DNA of 62,825 nucleotides from Schaalia odontolytica (GTDB taxonomy: Bacteria; Actinomycetota; Actinomycetes; Actinomycetales; Actinomycetaceae), in the NCBI RefSeq assembly GCF_002847525.1, contig NZ_PKKM01000010.1, positions 1 through 62,825 of the forward strand, written 5' to 3'. Each line of letters opens with the position of its first letter. Within the stretch, counting starts at the first letter, position 1. Under the pieces are notes generated by a model. That model did no database searches, was not told where the DNA came from, and was given only the letters and a program-made list of their open reading frames with translations. Of this stretch, positions 50,517-58,205 are shown in pieces. The position numbers and the translations under genes are program-made.

Positions 50517-52642
50517 AGGAAGCTCCCTCCCCGGAGCTGGACTACCACGCGCTGAACGCGCAGCTTAACCTGTACGACGCGAACGGACACATTCAGTTCG
50601 ACGCGGACCGTGCGGCGGCTCGCCAGTACTTCCTTCAGCACGTCAACCAGAACACGGTGTTCTTCCACGACCTGGAAGAGAAGCTGAAGTATCTGGTGGA
50701 CGAGGGCTACTACGAGAAGCACATTCTGGACCAGTACGACTTCGCGGATATCAAGGAGCTGTACAAGCAGGCATACGCCCACAAGTTCCGCTTCCCGACG
50801 TTCCTGGGCGCGTTCAAGTACTACACGTCGTACACGCTCAAGACCTTCGACGGTAAGCGCTACCTGGAGCGCTTCGAGGATCGTGTCGCCATGGTGTCGC
50901 TGTACCTGGCGCGCGGCGATATCGAGCTGGCTCGTAGCTTCGTGGACGAGATTATGACGGGCCGCTTCCAGCCGGCCACCCCGACCTTCCTCAACGCCGG
51001 TAAGGCGGCGCGCGGCGAGCTGGTCTCCTGCTTCCTGCTGCGCATCGAGGACAACATGGAGTCGATTGCGCGCGGCATCAACTCCGCCCTGCAGCTGTCC
51101 AAGCGCGGCGGCGGCGTCGCCCTGCAGCTGACGAACCTGCGTGAGTCGGGTGCCCCCATTAAGAAGATTCAGAACCAGTCCAGCGGCGTCGTGCCCGTCA
51201 TGAAGCTGCTCGAGGACTCCTTCTCCTACGCGAACCAGCTGGGTGCGCGTCAGGGCGCGGGCGCTGTGTACCTGCACGCGCACCATCCGGACATCATGCA
51301 GTTCCTGGACACCAAGCGTGAGAACGCGGACGAGAAGATCCGCATCAAGACGCTGTCCCTGGGCGTTGTCATCCCGGACATCACGTTCGAGCTGGCCCGC
51401 AAGAACGAGGACATGTACCTGTTCAGCCCCTACGACGTGGAGCGCGTGTACGGCGTGCCCTTCTCCGAGATCTCGGTGACGGAGAAGTACCACGAGATGG
51501 TGGACGACGGCCGTATCCACAAGCGTAAGATCAACGCTCGTCGTTTCTTCCAGACGATCGCGGAGATCCAGTTCGAGTCCGGCTACCCCTACATCGTCTT
51601 CGAGGACACGGTGAACAAGGCGAACCCGATTAAGGGCCGCATCACCATGTCGAACCTGTGCTCGGAGATCCTGCAGGTGTCCGAGGCCTCGACCTACAAC
51701 GACGACCTGTCCTACGCCCACGTCGGTAAGGACATCTCCTGCAACCTGGGCTCGCTCAACATTGCGAAGACCATGGATTCCCCGGACTTCTCGAAGACGA
51801 TCGAGATGGCGATCCGCGGCCTGACGGCCGTCTCGGACCTGTCGGATATCGGCTCGGTGCCGTCGATTGCCCGCGGCAACGCGATGAGCCACGCGATCGG
51901 CCTGGGTCAGATGAACCTGCACGGTTACCTGGCGCGCGAGCACGTGCACTACGGGTCCGAGGAGGCTCTGGACTTCACGAACATGTACTTCATGACGGTC
52001 CTGTTCGAGGCGATTAAGGCCTCGTGCAAGATCGCGCGTGAGCGCGGCGAGTCCTTCGAGGGCTTTGAGGAGTCGAAGTACGCGTCGGGCGAGTTCTTCC
52101 GCAAGTACATTGACGAGGAGTGGGCCCCCACGACGGACAAGTGCCGCGAGCTGCTCGCCGCCTCGTCGATCAAGGTCCCGACCCAGGCGGACTGGGAGGC
52201 TCTGGCGGCCGACGTCGCCACGTACGGCATGTACAACCAGAACCTGCAGGCCGTGCCTCCGACGGGTTCCATCTCGTACATCAACAACTCGACGTCGTCG
52301 ATTCACCCGATCGTGTCCCGCGTGGAGATCCGCAAGGAAGGCAAGATCGGCCGCGTCTACTACCCGGCGCCGTACATGACGAACGAGAACCTGGAGTACT
52401 ACCGGGACGCGTACGAGATCGGCCCCGAGAAGATCATCGACACCTACGCGGTGGCCACCCAGCACGTGGATCAGGGCCTGTCGCTCACGCTGTTCTACCC
52501 GGATACGGTGACGACGCGTGACCTGAACAAGTCCTACATCTACGCGTGGAAGAAGGGCATCAAGACCCTGTACTACATGCGCCTGCGCCAGATGGCCCTG
52601 GAGGGCACGGAGGTCGAGGGCTGCGTGTCCTGCATGCTGTGA
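50486..52642 (+). CDS. nrdE: Class Ib ribonucleotide reductase alpha subunit NrdE
   Basis: A 718-aa catalytic subunit that reduces ribonucleoside diphosphates. Active-site cysteines are in [13 protein letters not shown] and SNLCSEI. The substrate-radical loop with NLGSLNIAK, the conserved [19 protein letters not shown] block and the C-terminal redox CVSCML are present. It lacks the longer N-terminal ATP-cone allosteric domain, as class Ib enzymes do. The start is TTG at 50486 inside nrdI; no nearer alternative start exists. Coupled to nrdI by overlap. Confidence 0.97.
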   Translation: MAENYTDTGVEEAPSPELDYHALNAQLNLYDANGHIQFDADRAAARQYFLQHVNQNTVFFHDLEEKLKYLVDEGYYEKHILDQYDFADIKELYKQAYAHKFRFPTFLGAFKYYTSYTLKTFDGKRYLERFEDRVAMVSLYLARGDIELARSFVDEIMTGRFQPATPTFLNAGKAARGELVSCFLLRIEDNMESIARGINSALQLSKRGGGVALQLTNLRESGAPIKKIQNQSSGVVPVMKLLEDSFSYANQLGARQGAGAVYLHAHHPDIMQFLDTKRENADEKIRIKTLSLGVVIPDITFELARKNEDMYLFSPYDVERVYGVPFSEISVTEKYHEMVDDGRIHKRKINARRFFQTIAEIQFESGYPYIVFEDTVNKANPIKGRITMSNLCSEILQVSEASTYNDDLSYAHVGKDISCNLGSLNIAKTMDSPDFSKTIEMAIRGLTAVSDLSDIGSVPSIARGNAMSHAIGLGQMNLHGYLAREHVHYGSEEALDFTNMYFMTVLFEAIKASCKIARERGESFEGFEESKYASGEFFRKYIDEEWAPTTDKCRELLAASSIKVPTQADWEALAADVATYGMYNQNLQAVPPTGSISYINNSTSSIHPIVSRVEIRKEGKIGRVYYPAPYMTNENLEYYRDAYEIGPEKIIDTYAVATQHVDQGLSLTLFYPDTVTTRDLNKSYIYAWKKGIKTLYYMRLRQMALEGTEVEGCVSCML

Positions 52643-52663
52643 CGTGACGCCCGTTTGTCGGGT

Positions 52664-52700
52664 GGTGCGGGGGTCGGGAAACCGGCCCCCGCACCTTTTT
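52664..52700 (+). terminator. Rho-independent terminator after nrdE
   Basis: A 14-bp stem (52664-52677 with 52682-52695, one G-U pair) with GAAA loop is followed by TTTTT. Confidence 0.92.
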
Positions 52701-52706
52701 ATGTGG

Positions 52707-52720
52707 GACGAGGCCGGGGC
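52707..52720 (+). repeat. 14-mer GACGAGGCCGGGGC, exact copy 12
   Basis: Intergenic copy just past the nrdE terminator. Confidence 0.9.
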
Positions 52721-52839
52721 GCGGTCCGCGGGAAACTGACAGATTTGGTGTCTGTGAGCCTTGCCGTCTATTCGGATTTTCGGAGAGCTACTCGTATGAT
52801 GTGGGAGGTAAATCCCCTCACATCTTCCCGGAGTAAGCG

Positions 52840-53370
52840 ATGAGCGATCCCATGAATCCCTACGGCGGCGGCGTCGGGGGCCAAGGTGGCTACGACCAGC
52901 AGGGTATGTACGGCGCTCAGCCGGCGTATGGTTCCCAGCCTGCGTATGGTGCGGGGCAGCCCGCGTACGGAGGCCAGCCCGGGTACGGGGGTCAGCCCGG
53001 CATGTCGGCCTATGGTCAGCCGCAGGGTGGATACGGTCAGCCCGGCTATGGCAACGTGGGGTACGGCCTGAATCCCGCGGTTGAGCGCGTGCGTTCGAAC
53101 GCGTCGATGGTTCGAATTATGGCGTTCGTCAGCTTCGTGACCATTGGGCCGATCCTGTCGATCGGTGCGTGGATCTGGGGTGGCATGCTCGTGACCGAGG
53201 CGCAGGGCCTCAATGCCCCCATGGACGTGATCAACGACGTGGAAGGCGCTAAGAAGATCGCGATGATCTGCAGCATCATTCAGATTGTTGGCATTGTGCT
53301 TTTGATCTTCATCTCCTTTGTTCTCCCCTTCCTTATTCTGCTCATTGCAGGTGGGTCGTCGGGGTACTGA
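52840..53370 (+). CDS. Gly/Tyr/Gln/Pro-rich low-complexity membrane protein 1 (CD225/dispanin-like)
   Basis: A 176-aa protein. Residues 1-75 are repeats of the AYG-GQP type ([20 protein letters not shown]). A short conserved linker [16 protein letters not shown] is followed by two membrane segments (about 92-115 and 140-170) separated by a helical loop with [10 protein letters not shown]. The two-TM plan with a disordered N terminus resembles CD225/DUF4190-type membrane proteins. The low-complexity tail could drive clustering. It shares MSDP and the linker with the next two genes. Followed by a terminator with a U-tract. Confidence 0.8.
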   Translation: MSDPMNPYGGGVGGQGGYDQQGMYGAQPAYGSQPAYGAGQPAYGGQPGYGGQPGMSAYGQPQGGYGQPGYGNVGYGLNPAVERVRSNASMVRIMAFVSFVTIGPILSIGAWIWGGMLVTEAQGLNAPMDVINDVEGAKKIAMICSIIQIVGIVLLIFISFVLPFLILLIAGGSSGY

Positions 53371-53391
53371 CGAGATCGAGCGACGGATATT

Positions 53392-53421
53392 GGATGCGCG
53401 CCCCTTGTGGGGCGCGCATCC
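53392..53421 (+). terminator. Rho-independent terminator
   Basis: GGATGCGCGCCCC (53392-53404) pairs with GGGGCGCGCATCC (53409-53421), followed by a T-rich run. Confidence 0.92.
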
Positions 53422-53537
53422 CTCTTATTTTATTGATAGTGGTGCAGCGCTCATCCCTCCTCGTTCTTTCCGCACGGAACGAAGTGTGCGCTAGGATGAG
53501 CCGCGTAATTGATGACCAATTCCATCTGGAGTATCCC

Positions 53538-53981
53538 ATGAGCGATCCCATCAACCAGTACCCCGCCGCCGACCAGCCCGCCTACGGCCAGGCTCCTCAG
53601 GGCGCCCCGCAGCCCGCATACGGTCAGGCCCCCCAGGGTGCGTACGGTCAGGCCCCCCAGGGTGCGTACGGCCAGGCCGGCTACGCGGTGAACCCGGCTC
53701 TCGAGAAGATCCGTTCGAACGCCTCGACCGTTCGTATTGCCTCCTTCCTGAGCTTCGTCTTCGGCGGCCTCATCCTGTCCGGCTGCATGTGGTACTGGGC
53801 GAACAAGCTGACGGCTGAGGCCCAGGCTCTCGGCGCCCCCCTCGATATCACGACGGACGTGCAGAGCGCGCGTAACGCTGCGAAGATCTGCTCGATCGTT
53901 CACATCGCGATCCTCGTGGCGCTCGTGCTGATCTACGTCATCGCCATCATTGCTATCCTCGCGGGTGGCTCGAGCTACTGA
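53538..53981 (+). CDS. Gly/Tyr/Gln/Pro-rich low-complexity membrane protein 2 (CD225/dispanin-like)
   Basis: A 147-aa paralog of the preceding gene. The N terminus has AYGQAPQGA repeats (residues 12-50). The linker NPALEKIRSNASTVRI and two membrane segments (about 68-90 and 115-142) are plainly homologous to copy 1. The ATG at 53538 (MSDPINQ) is chosen because all three copies begin MSDP. It has its own terminator on both sides and therefore its own promoter. Confidence 0.8.
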   Translation: MSDPINQYPAADQPAYGQAPQGAPQPAYGQAPQGAYGQAPQGAYGQAGYAVNPALEKIRSNASTVRIASFLSFVFGGLILSGCMWYWANKLTAEAQALGAPLDITTDVQSARNAAKICSIVHIAILVALVLIYVIAIIAILAGGSSY

Positions 53982-53992
53982 GTTCTTTACCG

Positions 53993-54034
53993 TGTGAGGC
54001 CCGGATCAATTCTTGATCCGGGCCTCACATTTTT
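53993..54034 (+). terminator. Strong Rho-independent terminator
   Basis: A 17-bp perfect stem (53993-54009 with 54013-54029) with a 3-nt loop is followed by TTTTT. Confidence 0.95.
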
Positions 54035-54097
54035 CCGTCGAACAGTGCTGATAGGATTCCTTACGGAATTAAACAGATAGATGAATTGGAGTCTCTA

Positions 54098-54799
54098 GTG
54101 AGCGACCCCCTGAACCCGACCCCCGCGGATGCCGCCGCGCAGCCCTACGCGCCGGAGGGGGCCGGTGCCGCTTCGTACGCCCCTCAGCAGGATGCTTACG
54201 GGGCTTCCGCCCAGGCCCAGCAGCCCTACGCACCTGAGGGTATCGGCGCTTCCTCGGCTGCTGTGCAGCCCTACGCGCCCGAAGGTGCCGGTATGGCCTC
54301 GGCGCTCCCGCAGCAGGATGCTTTTGCCGCTCCCGGCCAGCCCCAGTTCACCCAGCCCGGTACGAACCAGTACGCGCAGTACGGTCAGGCCCCCCAGGGC
54401 GCCCCGCAGGGCATGCCTCAGGGCGCTTACGGCCAGCCTCAGCAGGGCTACGGCCAGCCCCAGGGTGCGTACGGTCAGCCTCAGCAGGCCTACGGGCAGC
54501 CCATGTACGGTCAGCCGATGTACGCTCCCTCGGCGGGCAAGGACTTCTCGTACATCCAGATTGGCTCGTTCGTGGCCATCGGCGTCTCGGTCTTCAGCTG
54601 GCTCTTTTTCACCATTGTCCTGTCGGTCCCCGCGATGATCGCCGCGATCGTCCTGCACGTGAAGGCGAAGCGTGAAGGCGCCCCGCAGAACTTCGTCAAC
54701 ATCTCGAAGATCGCGATGATCGTCACGATCGTGATGGCCAGCCTCCAGCTGCTGCTCGGCGTCCTGTTCGTTGTTTTCGCCGTGATGAGCGAACTATAA
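54098..54799 (+). CDS. Gln/Ala/Tyr/Pro-rich low-complexity membrane protein 3
   Basis: A 233-aa protein related in plan to the two upstream copies. Residues 1-145 are low-complexity, with three PYAPEG(A/I)G units and later YGQPQ repeats. Two membrane segments (about 155-185 and 200-228) follow. The GTG at 54098 gives MSDPLNPT, in line with the paralogs, and has a GGAG SD six bases upstream. The membrane part differs more than between copies 1 and 2, and lacks the RSNAS linker. Own terminator at 54841-54877. Confidence 0.8.
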   Translation: MSDPLNPTPADAAAQPYAPEGAGAASYAPQQDAYGASAQAQQPYAPEGIGASSAAVQPYAPEGAGMASALPQQDAFAAPGQPQFTQPGTNQYAQYGQAPQGAPQGMPQGAYGQPQQGYGQPQGAYGQPQQAYGQPMYGQPMYAPSAGKDFSYIQIGSFVAIGVSVFSWLFFTIVLSVPAMIAAIVLHVKAKREGAPQNFVNISKIAMIVTIVMASLQLLLGVLFVVFAVMSEL

Positions 54800-54840
54800 C
54801 AACCGGCGAGAAGACGCGTCAGCGTCGCCCAACGCCACAG

Positions 54841-54877
54841 AAGCCTGCGAGAACGCCACCCCCGTTCTCGCAGGCTT
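54841..54877 (+). terminator. 15-bp perfect hairpin terminator
   Basis: AAGCCTGCGAGAACG (54841-54855) pairs with CGTTCTCGCAGGCTT (54863-54877), ending 19 nt before the next start codon. Confidence 0.9.
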
Positions 54878-54896
54878 CGCCTGTATTCTTGAGAGC

Positions 54897-56648
54897 ATGA
54901 CTCCCCGATACGAAGCACCCTCGCGCGCCATCGCCGGAACCGACGCTGACCTCCTCGACCAGCTGCGATACGCGGACGGGCGCCCCTACGGCTTCTACAA
55001 GAACGCCCTCGGCGCCTGGGATTACGGGGACTTCACCCTCGCGATCGATCACGTGCAGGCCGATCCCTACGCCCCGCCCTCGTCCCTGCGCGCCTGGTCG
55101 ACACCCGAGGCCATGGGACTGCCCGAGGCCGCCCTGGCCTCGTCCGACGCGCGCCTGGCTGCTGCGGACTTTATCGCCCGCTCCTTCGACGAGGCCATTC
55201 GCGCCCGCGGCACTCGCGACGTGTCGATTGCCCGCGCCGGCGCCCTCATCCTCCAGCGTTCCTACGCGACCGTCCTGCCCGACCGTGTCGAGGTCCGCTT
55301 CCAGGTCAAGCTCCCCGCGCGCGGACGCACGATCCTCGGCAAGAGCGCCGCCCGCCTCTTCGACGTGGACGTGCCCAACATCGTCATGGACTGCTTCGAC
55401 TTCGTCTCCGAGGACCCGGCCACCACCCGCAAGCGCTCCCGCCTCCTCGGCCACGTCGCCGCCTACGAGGACTACCGCGCTCTCCAGGGCATCCTCGAGG
55501 AACGCGGCTGGGTATCCTTCGTCGCCGATGACGCGCTGTTGGCGCGGCGCTCCGGCGTGTCCGAGACGCCTCTGACCGGTGACGGCGTCGTCGCCTTCGG
55601 CGCGCCCGAGTCCCTGCGTGCCACCGTCACCCTGCCGCACGCCGGCGAGGTGTCCGGCATGGCGATCCCCCCGGGCCTGACCCTCATTGTGGGCGGTGGC
55701 TACCACGGCAAGTCCACTCTCCTCGAGGCCATCGCCCAGGGCGTGTACGCGCACATCCCCGGCGACGGCCGCGAACTCGTCGCCACCGACCCCACCGCCA
55801 CGAAAGTGCGCGCCGCCGACGGCCGAGCCGTCACCGGCGTCGACATCTCACCGTTCATCACCCACCTGCCCGGCGGCGCCGACACCACGTCCTTCTCCAC
55901 CGAGAACGCGTCCGGCTCCACCTCGCAGGCCGCCTCCATCATCGAATCCCTCGAGCTGGGCGCGCGCACGCTCCTCATCGACGAGGACACCTCCGCCACC
56001 AACCTCCTCATCCGCGACACGCGCATGCGCGACCTCGTCGCCGCCGAGAAGGAACCCATCACGCCCCTCGTCGACCGCGTCACCTCCCTCACCGAGGCCG
56101 GCGTCTCCCTCATCATGGTCGTCGGCGGCTCCGGCGCCTTCCTCGACGCCGCCGACCGGGTCCTCATGATGGACAACTACCGCTGCCTCGACGTCACCTC
56201 CCGCGCACGCGAGGTCGTGGCCGACCTGCCGCGCCCCCGCACCGACGCCCCCACCAGCTGGGAGGCAGCGCCCCGCGTGCCCGCCGCAAAGGCCCGCGTG
56301 GACCGCCCGCGCACCAAGGCCTCGGGCACGTCCGTGCTGACCATCGACCGTTCGACCGTCGACATTTCTGACGTCGCCGCAGTCGTCGACCCCGGGCAGG
56401 CCGAGGCCATCGCCTGGTGCGTGCGCGGCGTCCTTGAGGAGATGGCTGGCAAGCAGTCGATGCCCGACCTCATGGCCAAGCTCGGCCGGCGCCTCGCCTC
56501 CGAGGGCCTGGACGCCGTCTGCAAGTTCGGCGCCCGCTCCTACCCGGCGTTCCTGGCGCGCCCGCGCCTCATCGACGTGGGCGCCGCCATCAACCGCTAC
56601 CGCGGCCTGTCCCTGCGCGAGCTGCGCGGCGAGGTCTCAGAGTCGTAG
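54897..56648 (+). CDS. Predicted ABC-class P-loop ATPase (PF09818 type)
   Basis: A 583-aa cytosolic ATPase of unknown role. An N-terminal ATP-cone-like region with YGFYKNALGAWDYGDFTLAIDHVQADPYAPPS is typical of the family. The P-loop is VGGGYHGKST near residues 265-275. An ABC-like signature FSTENASGSTSQAASI and a Walker B TLLIDEDTSATNLLIRD are present, as is the switch-like IMVVGGSGAF. The C-terminal part binds no known ligand. Family members are widespread and uncharacterised. A 13/14 copy of the 14-mer lies at 55131-55144. Confidence 0.9.
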   Translation: MTPRYEAPSRAIAGTDADLLDQLRYADGRPYGFYKNALGAWDYGDFTLAIDHVQADPYAPPSSLRAWSTPEAMGLPEAALASSDARLAAADFIARSFDEAIRARGTRDVSIARAGALILQRSYATVLPDRVEVRFQVKLPARGRTILGKSAARLFDVDVPNIVMDCFDFVSEDPATTRKRSRLLGHVAAYEDYRALQGILEERGWVSFVADDALLARRSGVSETPLTGDGVVAFGAPESLRATVTLPHAGEVSGMAIPPGLTLIVGGGYHGKSTLLEAIAQGVYAHIPGDGRELVATDPTATKVRAADGRAVTGVDISPFITHLPGGADTTSFSTENASGSTSQAASIIESLELGARTLLIDEDTSATNLLIRDTRMRDLVAAEKEPITPLVDRVTSLTEAGVSLIMVVGGSGAFLDAADRVLMMDNYRCLDVTSRAREVVADLPRPRTDAPTSWEAAPRVPAAKARVDRPRTKASGTSVLTIDRSTVDISDVAAVVDPGQAEAIAWCVRGVLEEMAGKQSMPDLMAKLGRRLASEGLDAVCKFGARSYPAFLARPRLIDVGAAINRYRGLSLRELRGEVSES

Positions 56649-56657
56649 TCGCTTCAG

Positions 56658-56870
56658 ACCCCACGGGTGTTCCGGGTGCCGTCGGATCCTGCTGCGGGGC
56701 CGGGCTGCTTGGTGCGCCCGTGGGCGGCGGCCCGCCCGCGAGATCGCCACACGCGAGCCTGCGGCTCGGAGTGGTCGATCTCGAGGCCCGCCCTGGCCCC
56801 GCCACCGCCCACGGGCGCCGCAGCCAGGCCCTCCGGTCCTTCCGGCGCCCTCCGACCCCTCCAATCGACC
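56658..56870. repeat. GC-rich nested-hairpin mosaic repeat, locus D (type II)
   Basis: The outer stem GCGCCCGTGGGCGGCGG (56714-56730) pairs with 56802-56818 (16/17). GAGATCG/CGATCTC and CGAGCC/GGCTCG are nested inside. The 5' end carries the type I motif CCCACGGGTGTTCCGGG. Confidence 0.85.
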
Positions 56871-56888
56871 GGCGCTGGGCAGGGAATC

Positions 56889-56963
56889 GCCCAAAACGCA
56901 GACCACTTCGGTGAAAATGGGTGAATTTGGGGTGTTTTGGGTGAGGTGGTCTGCGTTTTGGGC
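56889..56963. repeat. 75-bp foldback element, copy 2
   Basis: Terminal inverted repeats 56889-56910 and 56942-56963 begin GCCCAAAACGCAGACCAC. The ends, length and spacer motif GGTGAAAA match 31324-31398. Confidence 0.85.
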
Positions 56964-57056
56964 GCGTGAGTGGTGTGGTTGGGCGAGACCGGGCTTCTGT
57001 GGGTATGGCCGGGGGCGTCACAGCCAGGCCAAGGCGTCTATTGCGTGCCGACCAAT

Positions 57057-57163
57057 TTCGCATGCAATTCCCCTGTGACTATTTCAGGATTTGAATTGGC
57101 ATCGTTGGAATTGCAACGATTCCGGATGTTGTTGAAAGTTCATTCAATCGAATTGCATGCGAA
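57057..57163. repeat. 107-bp foldback element, copy 3
   Basis: TTCGCATGCAATT (57057-57069) and AATTGCATGCGAA (57151-57163) are perfect 13-bp inverted repeats. The interior shares TATTTCAGG and CGTTGGAATTGCA with copy 1, and the length is identical. Confidence 0.85.
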
Positions 57164-57408
57164 ACTTCTGGTAGGTGTCTGCGCCTTCACTCATGGGTAC
57201 TACAGCCAGTCCCCGCCGCCAGGCCCGCGGCCCACGGGCAGTGCGGTCAGGACCAACAACCCCGCAAGCACATAACACGGGAATTTCAACGGTCGCACCC
57301 CCGGGGTGGGGCGGCCGAGCACCCCCGAGGGTACCCCGGGTGGTCTCGGGGATGAATCAGGGGAAACCTCCGTAGCGGTGACGCGCACCGCAGGCGCACC
57401 ATGGATGC

Positions 57409-58173
57409 ATGAACACGAACACGACAATCGCGCAGGCCCCCGTGGCCGACCGGGCCCCGGCCTCGTCCATCGTCCGACTCCAGGGCGTCTCTAAGATCTA
57501 CGGAAGCGGCGACGCACAGGTACGCGCCCTCGACGACGTGAGCGTCGGCTTCGGCGCCGGCGAATTCACCGCCATCATGGGCCCCTCCGGCTCCGGCAAA
57601 TCCACGATGATGCACATCCTCGCCGGCCTCGACGCCCCCACCTCCGGGCACGTCTTCGTCGAAGACACCGACATCACCGAGCTGAAAGACACCGCGCTGA
57701 CGAAGCTGCGCCGAGACCGCATCGGCTTCGTTTTCCAGTCATTCAACCTGGTGCCCACCCTGGACGCCCGCGCCAACATCCTCCTGCCCATGCGCCTGGC
57801 CGGAGCCACCCCTGAGAAGGGATGGTTCGACCTCATCGTCAACTCCCTGGGCATCGCGGATCGACTGAGCCACCGCCCCTCCGAAATGTCCGGCGGCCAG
57901 CAGCAGCGCGTCGCCGTCGCCCGCGCCCTCATGAGCCGACCCGCCGTCATCGTCGCGGATGAGCCCACCGGCAACCTCGACTCGCACTCAACGACCGAGG
58001 TCATGGACCTGCTGCGCCGCGCCGTCGACGAACTCGGCCAGAGCGTCATCATGGTCACCCACGACACCTCCACCGCCGCCTACGCGGACCGCGTCCTCGT
58101 GTGCCGAGACGGCCGCATCGTCTCCGACCTGCGCGACGTCACCGCCGACTCCCTCACCGCGGCGCTGCGCTGA
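57409..58173 (+). CDS. ABC exporter ATP-binding protein (MacB/LolD type)
   Basis: A 254-aa ATPase. Walker A GPSGSGKST is near residues 58-66, the Q-loop is FVFQSFNLVPTL, the signature MSGGQQQRVAVARAL and Walker B VIVADEPTGNLD are all present. This type pairs with FtsX-like permeases for efflux of peptides or antibiotics, or for lipoprotein and envelope functions. The 14-mer at 57454 encodes APASS in the N-terminal tail. The permease starts 33 nt downstream, so they form an operon. Confidence 0.95.
   Translation: MNTNTTIAQAPVADRAPASSIVRLQGVSKIYGSGDAQVRALDDVSVGFGAGEFTAIMGPSGSGKSTMMHILAGLDAPTSGHVFVEDTDITELKDTALTKLRRDRIGFVFQSFNLVPTLDARANILLPMRLAGATPEKGWFDLIVNSLGIADRLSHRPSEMSGGQQQRVAVARALMSRPAVIVADEPTGNLDSHSTTEVMDLLRRAVDELGQSVIMVTHDTSTAAYADRVLVCRDGRIVSDLRDVTADSLTAALR
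57454..57467 (-). repeat. 14-mer GACGAGGCCGGGGC, exact copy 13 (inside ABC ATPase gene)
   Basis: Read as APASS before the first strand of the ATPase. Confidence 0.9.
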
Positions 58174-58205
58174 ACGCGCCCGCCTACATCCCCAAGGCTC
58201 ACCTC

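Larger units (their letters stand above)
56649..57408. other. Gene desert with GC mosaic and two foldback elements
   Basis: No gene is supported. It contains GC mosaic locus D (56658-56870), the second 75-bp foldback (56889-56963) and the third copy of the 107-bp family (57057-57163). The last 100 bp, with several GC-rich dyads, presumably hold the promoter of the ABC exporter pair. Confidence 0.85.

Noticed and set aside
50369..52465. 698-aa minus-strand ORF
   Set aside because: Antisense shadow of nrdE; Val/Arg/Leu-rich with no recognisable domain.
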